From NCBI GenBank assembly GCA_051453625.1, contig JBOZIK010000001.1, forward strand, positions 16,674,135 through 16,738,134: a stretch of 64,000 bases of DNA, in the 5' to 3' direction. Source of the stretch: Welwitschia mirabilis. Its lineage: Eukaryota; Gnetophyta; Gnetopsida; Welwitschiales. The notes under the pieces were generated by a model, which worked only from the letters and a program-made list of their open reading frames with translations, ran no database searches and was not told the origin of the DNA. How positions within the stretch are numbered: position 1 is the first letter of the stretch; each line of letters opens with the position of its first letter. This document shows positions 10,414 to 22,500 of this stretch, piece after piece. Both the position numbers and the translations under genes were made by a program.

Positions 10414-12215
10414 TGGTGTGAATTTATGCAATCTTGAAGTCCTTTACATAAACATGTAAATCATATAACTTACAGAAGAACACATGCTAGTATAGACGGG
10501 AGTTCACCCAAATGTTATAATTCTAATGAAGGTACTAGGCTCAGAGTTAGAGAATTGATTTTCAAAAGTAGTTTTTGGTCTTTTAACCTTTACTAACTAA
10601 AAGTAAATAATAAATTAATTACAATGAAAGATGAATGAATATGAAATACAAGTGAATGGAGGTGGAAATAAAATGGATTCACTTGGTTCATATTCCTTTT
10701 GTCACAAAGACTAGGTTCTATCCTTTTTGTCACAAAGACTATCTTTTCTATAATTCATATCAATTAAGAAAAGCATTTAACTAGTTCTTAACCAATATAA
10801 ACTATAAGATCTACCAAGTAGAATATATAATATGCAATATAGAATGAAATGAAAATGCAATGCAAACCTACTACTAACCAAGTTCAACCTTAACAAAGGT
10901 TGTTCTCATAATCTAAATAAATCCAAGCTTGTCACTAACTAAGATCAACTTAAACTATAAGGGAAATTCACAAAATTGGAGTGAAAAGAGTATTTGTATT
11001 AATCAAATAAACTTTACATCTACTTACAATAGAATAACAGCAACTCAATGGAAGAGACACAGCCTAACACCAAGGAAAACCCCTTTCTGCAAATACTACA
11101 TGGACCTCCTACCTTCAAGATTCCATCACAAGCATATCAAGTATAAAAGATGGTTTGGAAGTAAAGGAGGAAAGGGTATTTATGGTTTTATAATGAACCC
11201 TAACTCTAGATGTTTGTTAAGAAAACCTTAGCTACCCACATGGCCTATTTAACACTTTTTAGAATGAAATTTATTGCCGCAATGTAAAAATAGATTGTTA
11301 TTCTATCTGTTGTCCACACGATAAAGGGGATGGCACCATCTCAATGCCTTGAGTTATGTGTCATGTGCTCCCGTGGATTGTCTTTGCATGTTACCAATGC
11401 CATTGTCCTATTAGTCATCCACATGACATAGGAACGATGCCACCTAAATTGCTTGGGTTTCATTCCCATATGCTACCATTAGTTTTATAGCCTTTTTTGA
11501 TGTGATTATGGTCATTATCCTACATGTTATGGGGACAACCAAGGGCATGACACCATTAATACTTCATGTGCATGTGATGTTCAAGTGTTGTCCATGTGTT
11601 GCTTCTGTGTAGCTATCATAATGAGTTATCATCCCATCTATTGTGAGGATGACAATGGAGATGACACTCTTCCCAAGCTCCTTAAGTAGCGTAAATTGGT
11701 CTTCTTTACCTTTATTCTTCCTTCAATATGCTAATTAGTAAAGCATGCCTAAAATACCTTCAAGTATGCCAAGAATTACATGTTTCCATGATCATCATGT
11801 CGTCTCTTTATAATCAATAGAATTTCATTGAAACCAATATAAATGTCCTACAAAAGTACTTCAAATACACTATAAAATTCCTATAAATTTGCATCATAAC
11901 ATATCCCCCTACTTAACCTTATCAGTACCTGACAAAGTAGTTAATCAACTAGATTGTGAGCCAATTTAACTAAGATAATCATCAACTAAAGAAATGGAAT
12001 TTTGAGTTCTATTTATCATGTAGGATCAGATGACAAAAATTCATTAATACAATTACTACTGTAGTTATAATCCCTCCACTTAAACTCATCACAATAGTCC
12101 AAATAAATGCCATACATATAAACAAGTCAATGAATGTAATAGTTATAGTTCAGAAAAATGATAATGTGTATGCATAAATTGAGAAGGTAATGCTAAAACT
12201 GATGTATAAGATTAA
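10414..12215 (-). repeat. Athila-like LTR, copy B (direct repeat of 6168-7928)
   Basis: This is the second copy of the 1.8-kb LTR, beginning TGGTGTGAATTTATGCAATC and ending with 'gtataagattaa'. It is slightly longer than copy A because of small insertions, for example around 11520-11580. The open frame at 10929-11231 on the plus strand lies wholly inside the LTR and has no counterpart of equal length in copy A, so it is not a gene. It serves as 5' LTR of 7929-10413 and, by position, could also be the 3' LTR of 12216-16904. Confidence 0.82.
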
Positions 12216-12688
12216 GTAGTAATAATATTAAAGAATAATGCATGAAAATCTCATTAATGTTTTCTATAAGGGGAAAGTACAAGAGTAATCATGACATTAT
12301 TTTAGAAAAGGTAATAAAAATAACTTTAAGAAGGAAAATCAACAAACCAAGGTAAAACAAAAATGAAAATGAACAAGATAGAACATAAAGAAAATTAAAA
12401 ATTTTTCTTTTTTTTGCCCTAATTTTAAACTTAGCAAGACTTCTTAGTAAAAGGTTATAAAGATACTTGATATAGAAATGCATGATTTAATGTAGAACAT
12501 TGTTTGAAATGGCAGTGATTATGATAATATCTAATAGTTATGTTTAGCAAGGTATCAATTCATGTTTGGACTATAATTAAATCCTTCTTTAGTTGTAATA
12601 ACTAGAGTACTTTGATAAGATACCATCTAATGATCAATATACTCATATGCTCATAAAGTATGTTCTTCAGAGTGATGGGATTTTTTAG

Positions 12689-12754
12689 NNNNNNNNNNNN
12701 NNNNNNNNNNNNNNNNNNNNNNNNNNNNNNNNNNNNNNNNNNNNNNNNNNNNNN
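12689..12754. other. Assembly gap (66 N)
   Basis: A run of N inside the 3' part of the third Athila-like interior. Open frames drawn through it are artefacts. Confidence 0.98.
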
Positions 12755-13549
12755 GGACTCAAAGGCCATAGCTAGATCATAATCAACTATTCCTTTAGTA
12801 AAGTTTTCACAACTATCATATTGTACTATCAAAGGTCCCTCTTAAGAAAATTTGCCCTAGTATGCTTGTAGTAGTACATCATGGTATAATTATAAGAGGG
12901 AGATTCATTTTTTTATTTTTCTTTTTCTTTTTCTTATTGTTATATTTCCCTCTTACATTTTTTTTCCTCTTTTCCATTGATCAAGATCTTATTTTTGAAA
13001 GCATTAATTAATCATTAGAATAATGAAGCAATAAAGTATATAGTTAAAAACAAGCATTAGATTAATATAATTAATATTTTATCATAAATCAACTAAGGAT
13101 ATTAATTGTAAATATTGGAATATCTTAAGATTAGCTAAATCTAATCTTTATTACATGAAAATCCAGAGTAAAAAATCACTTCATCATGGTAACACTTATG
13201 GAAGTTAAACATAAAATAAGTTAAAGATGATCAAGTATTATCAAAATCAAAACCAAGGAATAAGGATAAGAAAGAATTTAGTAAATATCCAAGGGAAGAT
13301 CTTTCTTTTTGCAAAGAAGATCTTCCAAGTTAATTTCTTCTAGCATGTTTAAGGTATAAGAACAATCATCTACAGATGCATAAAGTTTTAACCTTTATCC
13401 ATTTACTTTTTAGATTTCTTGAGTTTGAAGAGTAGAGATCTTAATAGAGCCATTAGAATGTACCTTTTTAGGATAATAAGAATCAAGTGATTTATAACTC
13501 AACTTGTTATATATAAGATTTACTTAAGTATTATGCAAAAGCATGAATT

Positions 13550-14600
13550 AATCTATGTCCATACATTTAATGATTTTATCCTTGACTACGAGCTGAATGG
13601 TAGGAGTAAGTCTTCTTCAAGGTTACCTAATGGATTTAGAATTGTTCTCTAGGTAAATTTTATGTTGGACAATATGAGAAGGGATAGTACTAATATCTTT
13701 ATGAGTCCAAGAAATAGCTTCTAATTTTAAATTAATAAGTCAAATTAAGGCTTTTTCTTGGGAAGGGTGAAGTTGAGAACTAATGATTAATGGTTTATTA
13801 TGATTATTATTTAAGAAAATGTATTTCAAACCATTGGGTAAGCTTTTCATTTAAAGATTATTTTCATCCTTTATAGTTGTAAAGCACCTAACTTGATGTA
13901 AAAGATTTTCAATGGATCTCATTTATTGAATATCATGGTTAAGTATAAGTTAAAAGTCCCCTTAAGAATTATCATTAGAGGAGTCATTTAAGATATCTTA
14001 TTTGAGATTACAAGGGTTAGAAGAGTATAAAGATTTAAGAATAATAGAAGATTTCTCTTCATCATCAAATAAGGTTGAGTCATGTAATAAACGAGCCTTT
14101 CTTCTAATGGATGATGTTGCACTAATATGAATGACCTAACTTTTTATTCTATGCCTAATTCATCTCCCATGTCTTTTTAAGTAACACTGAATACTTTGAT
14201 ATTAAATTTTTTGTTATCTATATGACATTTCATCATCCTTGTTCAAGTATTAATGACACAATGAGCTATTGCACAAAAGTCTCTTCTTAAAGTAGAAGTA
14301 TCCTCCATTATGTTTAACCTCAATGATGAGCATACCTATAAGTTAGAAAGGTTCCTCTATTTAAATCACCAAGTCTTTGATTATGTTTATCAATTTTTTA
14401 ATTATTGAATTAACTAATTCCAATATTATTCTAATAGGTTTAATCCTTCCTTTGAATCCAAACTTTCTACGAATGTGCAAAGCATAATATTTACACTTTC
14501 TCCTATGTCGATTAAGGCTTTATTAATTTTCTTATTGCCTTTTAAAACAACACAAATAGTACTTGTCCCTAAATTTTTAAACTTAGGACATTTTCTATAA
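13550..14600 (-). pseudogene. Ty3 protease and start of RT, broken
   Basis: The protease active site reads K-A-L-I-D-I-G-E-S-V-N-I-M at about 14490-14525. The second half, I-I-E-V-K-H-N-G-G-Y, is near 14300-14330. The pre-RT linker follows at 13740-13850 (plus strand 'aagaaaatgtatttcaaacc', matching 'agaaaaatgtatttcatacc' at 900). Next comes A-I-S-W-T-H-K-D-I-S (13683-13722), resembling the AFAWSYEDM block. The RT entry block R-L-T-P-T-I-Q-L-V-V-K-D-K-I (about 13570-13620) matches RRLNPNMxEVVKKEV. Stops lie between these blocks. No YxDD box was found, so the RT is truncated or too decayed to see. Confidence 0.75.
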
Positions 14601-14699
14601 ATTAAGTTAGAAAGGGATTGTGTAATGAATACTTGGGATTATTCTTTTTTATTTTCTTCTTACTAAGTCTTTTCAAATTTTTATTTTCTTCTAAAATGG

Positions 14700-16400
14700 T
14701 AAGTTGATAGTAATGTTATTTATAATTACTTTTAAAAACTCATCATAATTTGGATTGGTGTTCAATCTATTCATTCATAAATTAGTATTCTTATTTGAAT
14801 ATTAGTTGTTATTTTTGGATTTATAGTTAAGAGTAGGAAAAAGATTTGGTTGATTAAGATATTCAACATCATCTTCTTAAGGCACTTTCTTATCTTTATG
14901 AAAATAAGTTAAGAGTTTTCCATAAGGAGTAGTGTCCTATCCACTTCTAGTAACTACTTTCCAATATTTCTTTAGATCACCTGGGTTTATAATAGTTTGG
15001 GTGGTAAGTAATTGTTAAGGCCTTTGATTTCCTAGCATGTTTTATCAAAGGAGGTCAATCAAATTTCTTAAGTTCTTATTTTGCTTTTCTAGGATTTTAT
15101 TAGTGATATCTTGCATCTTTCTAAGTTCTTCCATCATTTCTCCACACAATTCATTCTGATTGTAGTTAGAAAAATTGGGATGAGAGTTATGGTTTTTAAA
15201 TTTTTTTTTAATTAAGGTTTTGCAAGATGTTGAAAGTCCATTATTTCATGGTGTATATTGTTGGCTTCCTTTGGAGTTTTTTAACTTTTAGTTGAATGCA
15301 TAAACTTCATTGAACATGGCCTCTGGATGAGAGTTTTCATTTCATATTTCATAATGGTTAAGTTGATTTAGTAATTTTACATTAGTTAATGCTTTTTGCA
15401 ATTGTCCAAGATGCTATTAATATTACTAAGTAGGATTTTAACCTTTGGTTATTCTTCTTCATGTTGTACCTTTTTTAAATTTCTAAGCAATTTCACCTAT
15501 AGTTCTAGTGTCTTTATATGTAGTTTTTGGCTAGTTTTGATTTCTCTATAATTTATTCTAATAATTTCCAATCATTGTCTAAGGTTAAATTAAGTAAATT
15601 TCCACTACATGAAAGATCTATCATTTATTTAGTTTGACTATTTAACCCACTATATAAATGATCAATAAGTTCTTCTTTTATAACTCATTTACTAGGTTGA
15701 ATAATATGGCTATCAAAATATTTCATAAGTTAAGGAGTAATCCTCATGAGGCTATTAATGAAAATTGATTACCCTTTTTTCCTTGTTTTCATAACTATCT
15801 CATTCATTAATCATTTGATAAAGACTTCTTGTACTTAGTTTCATAACTTAATACTTTTATATGAAATGGTTTTAAGCCAATTTTTTACTTTTTCTTTCAA
15901 GGTAAATGGAAAGATAATCATGTAGGTTATATCTAAAATTTTAATTTTTTCATACCCTGAGATCATGATGAGTTATTCAATATTAGCTATGTGTTAAAGT
16001 GTATCCTCATTAGGTTCTTTAGAAAAGGTAGAATAGGCATTCAAGTTTTTTAACTCTACATCATCTCTGGTGGATAGGTCACATGGATTTTGAAGTTTCC
16101 TCTTTTTATTAGCTAAGATATTTTTTAGAGTGACATTTAAATTAGAGGATTTTAAGTGAATATTTATTTGATGCTATAGAAGTAAGAGATTTTTTGGATT
16201 TGTAGTAGAACTTGTTTGATTTTTAGAAATTTTCAAAGGTTTAATAGTATGTAAACAAGAAGTAGTAAATGCAGAATAATTGTCTTACTCAATTAAAGAA
16301 CTAAACTTTTCTTTCTTACCTCAAGTTCTTGAATTAAAGTCTACCAAACCTTCTTTAATTAATTTTTAAAGAAATTTCTTTCATAAGTGTATCTACCTTT
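14700..16400 (-). pseudogene. Ty3 gag remnant, third copy
   Basis: It is colinear with gag at 1829-3591. The plus-strand block 'tctacatcatctctggtgga' at about 16055 parallels 'tctacatcattactagaagg' at 3175. The zinc-knuckle area near 15300-15390 reads Y-E-I-x-N-E-N-S-H-P-E-A-M-F-N-E-V-Y, with the knuckle cysteines lost. The core segment lies around 15600-15950. It has more stops than the first copy. No activity is expected. Confidence 0.72.
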
Positions 16401-16904
16401 ACTACTATTTACTATTACCTTATAAGATCAAATTATGTTATACAAACTTCTTTACATACAAGTGACAACAATCTCCAAGATTACTCAAAGGTGCAAGGAC
16501 TAAGATATGCCAAATGAATGTGACAATCACTTAGATTGCACAAAGTGTAAAGTATAGATCAATTTTATTGAAAGAAATAATTAATATGGTAATCCCCAAG
16601 ATCACATGAAGTGTAAGAAGTAGATCTAATGGATTACTAAATTGAAATGTAAATCATTCAAATTAAAATTACATTTAAAAGTAATTGAAGGTAAATTACA
16701 AGAAAAGAAATTAAAATTTTCAAGAAAAGGAAATTAAAGTACACTTCAAATGAATAATCAAAAAATCATTTTTGGACCAAACGATAATCAAGAAATTGTA
16801 AGTAGATCCAAATGATAAAATACTATACTACTCAGAAAAATAATTTGAAAATAAATTTAAGATATGTACTTAAGTAATGACAATCTTCCTTTTCTCTTGA
16901 AGTC

Positions 16905-16922
16905 TCCCCTAAAAATGGCACA
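16905..16922 (-). other. Primer binding site remnant, tRNA-Asp type
   Basis: The plus strand reads TCCCCTAAAAATGGCACA just left of the LTR start. It still resembles CCCCGGCAACGGCGCCA, with an inserted base and several changes. The position is right but the match is weak. Confidence 0.5.
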
Positions 16923-16928
16923 AAAAAT

Positions 16929-17840
16929 GTATATTTTTATTTGTAATTCCAATATTCTAAAGATTAAATTTGATTTTCAACACCTATAAATCTAATAATC
17001 TAATTACATACAATACACATTTACATAGTGGAATCAACCCAAATGTCATATAATTAGAGAATACTTAGAAAAGAGAATTTGAAAAATTGATTTTAGAAAG
17101 AAAGAATAATGTATCTTTGAATTTTACTTTATAGAAAATAAAATTAAACAATGGAAGGATGAATATGAAATGAAATACAATAGAATGAAATAAAAGGCAA
17201 TGTAATGAATGAAATTCAAATACAATGAGTTAATTGGATTTTCAACCTACTATCACTATATTAGCCCTTATAATCTATTTTAACTATGAATTCATATCAC
17301 TTAAATTACAAATAAGATAAACTATAAGAATAATGAAACATTTAAAAAGAGTTTCAATTTAATCAATATTTTTATTAATAAAATTAAAGTACATCCACTT
17401 ATGACAATAACTTCTCAATAGAAGATTTACTGCCTAGCACCAAGGTAGTTCTTCTCATAAGTAGGATGGATTTCCTTGGCTTTAACAATCTTCAATCATC
17501 ATAATAATGCAGATGACAAAAGATGATTTAAAATAGGGTCTATTTATAGGTTGGAATGGATGGTAAAAAATCTTTAAGAGGTGCAAAATGAAGAGGTGTG
17601 AGTTAGATCCACCATTTTATAACAATTTAATTAACTTTACAAATTAATTTGACTATCATCCATCATGTTGTTGCATCCATTAACTAATGCTTAGCACATG
17701 TTGATTATGTTGATTATCATTCTATGTATCATCCCCATGACTGTTGTTTCCATGATAGTCATTCCCATAATAGACTGAACAACGACTCTATCTTGATCAT
17801 TATACTTTGGTCCATCATCATGAAAAGATAGCTTATTATG
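16929..17840 (-). repeat. Athila-like LTR, copy C, first part
   Basis: It starts TGTATATTTTTATTTG and contains the landmarks of the other LTRs in order: 'aacccaaatgtcatat' (about 17037), 'cttctcaatagaagattta' with 'gcctagcaccaagg' (about 17410-17445) and the repeated 'catcc..atga' motifs (17650-17760). It is cut at 17840 by the start of the next element's LTR. The rest of this LTR appears at 27436-27545, beyond that element. Confidence 0.65.
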
Positions 17841-19511
17841 TGTAATGTCCTAGTTTTTAACCAAAATCATGGATGTTACTTAATGATGTGTTTTCAATGT
17901 ATCTCATCATGATTATGCACTAAACTAAAAATATATTATGTTTTAAACAAAATCTTAATCTAATAATAAACTATGATTATATGGAGATAAGTATAGCATA
18001 ATAATAACATGAAGATCATGTTAAATTTTAGTTAGCTTCATAAATAACTAGGAGAGTTACAATGTTACATAATATTCATAGAAAATATACATTAATAGCA
18101 TTCTTTTACATGTTACAACTACAAGTACATAAAGCATGAAATAAGTAGCAAAAGTATCCCAAGTCATCATCAACAAACATATCTTCCTCAATGACAAGAA
18201 TCCATGTCAGTATCTAAACCTATACATATAATATGGTATATGAATTATGAAATCATCATAATTCCTAGTATGGTCCATGGCAAGATAAGTAATGATAAGG
18301 GTTCTCAAGTAAAAGGAAAAATCAAGAATACCCAAAAATACCAATTCCCCTTTTTAATTAATCTTCTTTTATTGTTACTCCAAATAGATTCTAGTAAATC
18401 AATTACATATAATCCAAAATGGACAAATGATAAATTGGTTACATGTTTTCTATTCATCCTAGAAGTTTGCTACCATGGCTTCAAGACTCCCTTCAGAGAG
18501 CATCTCTTTCTAAAGTCTGAAGAACTAGTTTCCTTGGCTAGTTTTAATTTATTATTTAAAGATCATTAGCTATGATCAATAACCAAATCAAGTCAATTGA
18601 AGAACTCATCACAAGACTTAGGCTAGATGAGAAGGGTTGTGATACAAGCAACAAAGGCAGAAATACGAAGTGTATGAAGAATGAACAAAATAAGAATTCT
18701 AAATGATATACAAGAATAATCATGCAAGGATTTAATAATAATTAAAATCATTTCAAAATATAGATTATTCATAATGTAAGAGGTGAGGGATATGTAAGAA
18801 ATAAATAAAAAATAAAGGATTATACAAGAATGAAATGAATGCCATAAACCATACTTGAATAAATACAAAGATTTAAAGACTCTAAAGGTCCAAATCTATA
18901 AGGTTCTAAGGCTTTATCCAAGTCCAAGATTAAGATGGTAAGAATCAATAGTTTGGACATTTCTCAAGATCGAATATCAGAAGAGAAGTCTTCTAGTTAT
19001 AGTAAAAAGTATAGGATGATGAAAAGACATCATAAGAAAATGGTAGAGGTAGAGGAAGTGATATGGTAGACATGGTGAAGGTTGTGGAAGTGATGTGGTG
19101 AAAGTGGTGTAAGGTGTGGAAGTGGTGGAAGTAGTATGTAGAAGTAGTGGAAGATGTGGAAGTGATGGAAGTTATGGAAATTTTGTAACCCTTGTCAGGC
19201 CACTAGAAGTTCCAATATCATAATAATAATAACAATGCTCCACATTTAAATTAAAATAATTTTCATAACCAATAATTTTTAAAACACCACATAAAAACTA
19301 TTTTCTAGAAATATAATGAATTTGTAATGAAAATTAAATAACTAAAATTTTTAATAAGGTAATATTTAAAAATGTGAAGAATTATTGCATAATGTTTTCT
19401 TAATAAATATGGCACTACTAAAAATTTTAAAATAAATAAATATAGTAATTAAATTAGTTTATGACATTAAGAATTATTTAAAATCTTGGACCTAAAGTTC
19501 TAGACATGATA
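17841..19511 (-). repeat. Left (3') LTR of the 9.6-kb Ty3-like element
   Basis: It starts TGTAATGTCCTAGTTTTTAA and ends GACATGATA; the right LTR has GACATGACA, so the canonical CA end has mutated here. It is colinear with 25760-27430. Open frames at 18204-18569 and 18623-18868 lie inside it, and the shorter frames at the same places in the other LTR (26354-26545, 26542-26742) are not conserved in length, so I do not treat them as genes. Confidence 0.88.
19040..19185. repeat. GTGGAAGTG-type minisatellite in left LTR
   Basis: Irregular repeats of 'gtggaagtg' and 'gtggtg' variants run through this stretch. The matching place in the right LTR (26965-27095) has a diverged version with a different arrangement. 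Confidence 0.75.
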
Positions 19512-22500
19512 TTATTCCACTCCTTAAGACGTTTCATCCTCGAATCTTGAGTTGTAAGCATCTATTTTAAATTTTCAACTAGCCTCTTTTTCTATTTCTC
19601 CTAATTATTGTACTTTCAAACTTAAATTTATCCTTCTATAACATAATATATGTTTTTAAATATGTTGAAATGTTATCTAAAGGCTTGCTAGTTAATCATC
19701 ATGATAGCACTAATCATCTCTTATGTCTAGAATGCTCAAGCCTTTAGAAATTTTATTCTTTCTATACTCTTTACTTGACTTCATTGCATATGCTTTCTAA
19801 GGTTGTATCATATATGTATATCAACTTTTAAGTTACTAAGAAATCATTTACTATACATGAACTTTCAATCTTCCTCATTTTCTAAAATCATAAAGCTTAC
19901 TTAATTATGGAAAATGTTATGAACTAGCATATCTCTCATGAGAGATTAGATAAGAATCACATAGGTACTTTTGTAAGGGATTTATAAGAACACAGTTGAA
20001 CATACTTATAGATGGTTAAAGACCAAAATATCTTAACAACCTTCTTGCTTTGACAAAAATTAAAATAAGTTTGGCCTATTAAATCCAAAATTGTAAAATC
20101 AAAAATTACAACATAATAATATATTAATTTAAATTGGGACACTTATCTCTAAAAATGTTATGTAGAAATTTTTCAAGCCTCAGCTCATAAATTGTAAGTC
20201 ACTTCCACTTTTCACTCCTTGTTGTGTGCTTATTTCAATGCCTCTTTAATACTTTTTCTTGTATCTTCTAGTTGAATTTCCTCATTAAAGATTCATATGT
20301 ATTATATATCATATTGAAGCCTAATAATTCAAGAATAAAAAGTGTAAAATAAGGCCAAAGTTATGTAAGAATAGACCAAGTAAGTATACAAGAGCATTTA
20401 TATAATTATGAGTAAGTAAAGTCTATTCCCTAAAGGTTGAATTACTATACGCATATTTTATCTAAACAAGATTACAAATTTTAACGATATAAAAATAGGA
20501 CTAGCTAGTTAAGATTTATTATGTAGCTAAGTATTATAAGATGTAAGAAAAAGGTAACTAAGAAAGAGGCTCAATTAATATAAGAATTTCTTAAGATAAA
20601 GGGTTATCTAAAGATTTTTTTAAAATAGTGTATAAACTACTCAAATAAGCTAAAGTGTTAACTCACTAATGAAAGTATTACCTCTTTACTTTTATCCATT
20701 AGCATATCATAATAATATTAATTTTTTACATAACTTCATTTATAACTCTAAAATAATTAAAGTTAAACCAAACAAATTAGAATATATCATGAATTATAAA
20801 CTTCTTAACAACATTTATTGAATCACATCTCTAACTTCTTCTTTATCTGTTTCTTCTTTATACCTTCATAGTCGAATATGTTCACCAATTCTAGGTTGCT
20901 TCATAATTAATTACTCATTTAAGAATTAACGTATACTTAAATTTTAACTTATTAAAGGAACTCTCCTTGGAAATTTCTTTAACACATAATTCCATTTACA
21001 TAGTAACTCATGAAATAGGGGATCACAGAATGTAAAAGCGGAGCCAGTTATGTAGTGCATTCTTTAATAAAAAATCTTTTGCTCTTAATCCTCTTCTTAA
21101 CCCTTTTACAAACTTTATCTCTACTTCACTCCTTATATTTCCCATTTAACCCAATAAAACATTTACTATTATTTTTAATTCCATTAACTATAACCCAATT
21201 TCTTTATGCTAAAGTACTACCTAATATTTAAAGAAATGTAAACCATAGAGAACATCCACCATTGCTAAAATTATGCAAATAATACCTTCTTCTTAACTAG
21301 GATTTGATGGCTAATAAAAGGTGATGTTAGTGTCTCCACTTATAAGTATCACATATGTTGTGCATCATTTTTAGATGGATATGCTTCTGTCATCCAAGAT
21401 TTGCTTATCATTTATAATACTTAACACAATGACTATGGTAATAATATTACAGGGATCAAGATGCCTCCATAAATAATAGTTAAATAACTCTAGTAGACTT
21501 CTATAAAATATTTAATGTATATGACTAAACAAAGGATGCACATTTATTTATTATTGCAAATATTCCATTCACTATAGCTTTTTTCCATACAAACATAAGA
21601 ACAATCTTAGCAATGAATAGTTTAGATTGACTGGTTTGGTTTTAAATATTCATTTTCTTTTCAAATAAATAATAAATTTCTTTTGCCTATTTTACCTTTG
21701 CACTATTGGAAACATCATCAATTTCAATAGGATTCACAATGCCTAGAAGGATTTAGGCCATGAGAAGATCTCATGATCAGAATATCGACACTCTCATAAC
21801 CTATGCTTTGTTATCCATGTAATACTCTTCTAAACTAATGCAACAAAATGCACACAATGATTGAAACACCAAGGCAAGGAGTATTATAAAAGGATGAAAA
21901 TATGTTATTAATGTCATCCATCCCTGTCCACTAGTTTAAATGCTACTATCATTCTTAGTTGATAATTACATTGGACAATATCTTCATCAAAATTTTCATG
22001 TAAAAGATTAAAAAAAAGTTATAGGCTTTATAATGATGTATGATTAATAGTCTTAAGGAACCTACACTATACATAGAATAAGCATCAGGAAACCTTTCAT
22101 TTTCTAAATAGAGAAGTTGATGTTGCAGCTCCTCTATGTCCTCTTACATGTACAAAAGCATTCTCCTACTAAAGATACTGAATTTGATTATTCCTATTTT
22201 ACTCATACCTATCTTCAATAGTATTAAGAAATATACCATGGTTTATGATTTTAAAATAACTAATGTCATATTCTATATGCTTTTTGAAGTTGTCAATAAA
22301 GAAGGAAAATGAAGAAGAAATCAATTCATACGATTAAGTTCATTAAAAAAATCCATATCTAGAAAAGGTTTCAAATAAGTTACACCTTTCATCAAGCCAT
22401 AGCCATTAACTCCCCATTTCATTCTAGTGACTCCTTAGGATGGCTTAATTCTTCATAGATTCAAGATAATAATTTCTAGTATGAGAGATAAAGGGGATTT

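Larger units (their letters stand above)
12216..16904 (-). mobile_element. Third Athila-like interior: pre-RT, protease, gag
   Basis: Minus-strand order is primer site (16905-16922), gag (16400-14700), protease (14600-14160), pre-RT linker and RT start (13850-13550), then sequence without recognisable domains to 12216. It is homologous to 795-3591. The RT body, RNase H and integrase are not recognised; a 66-base N gap at 12689-12754 interrupts the 3' part. A pyrimidine-rich stretch on the plus strand (about 12905-12980) could be a remnant of the polypurine-tract region but is not a clean one. Confidence 0.75.

Noticed and set aside
10929-11231. 100-codon open frame on the plus strand
   Set aside because: It lies inside LTR copy B; the homologous stretch of copy A is not open, and the protein has no recognisable features.
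12905-12980. Pyrimidine-rich tract as a polypurine tract of the minus-strand element
   Set aside because: It is about 700 bases from the LTR end, whereas a working tract abuts the 3' LTR.
18204-18868. Open frames in the left LTR of the 9.6-kb element
   Set aside because: The same places in the right LTR give much shorter or shifted frames, so there is no sign of coding.
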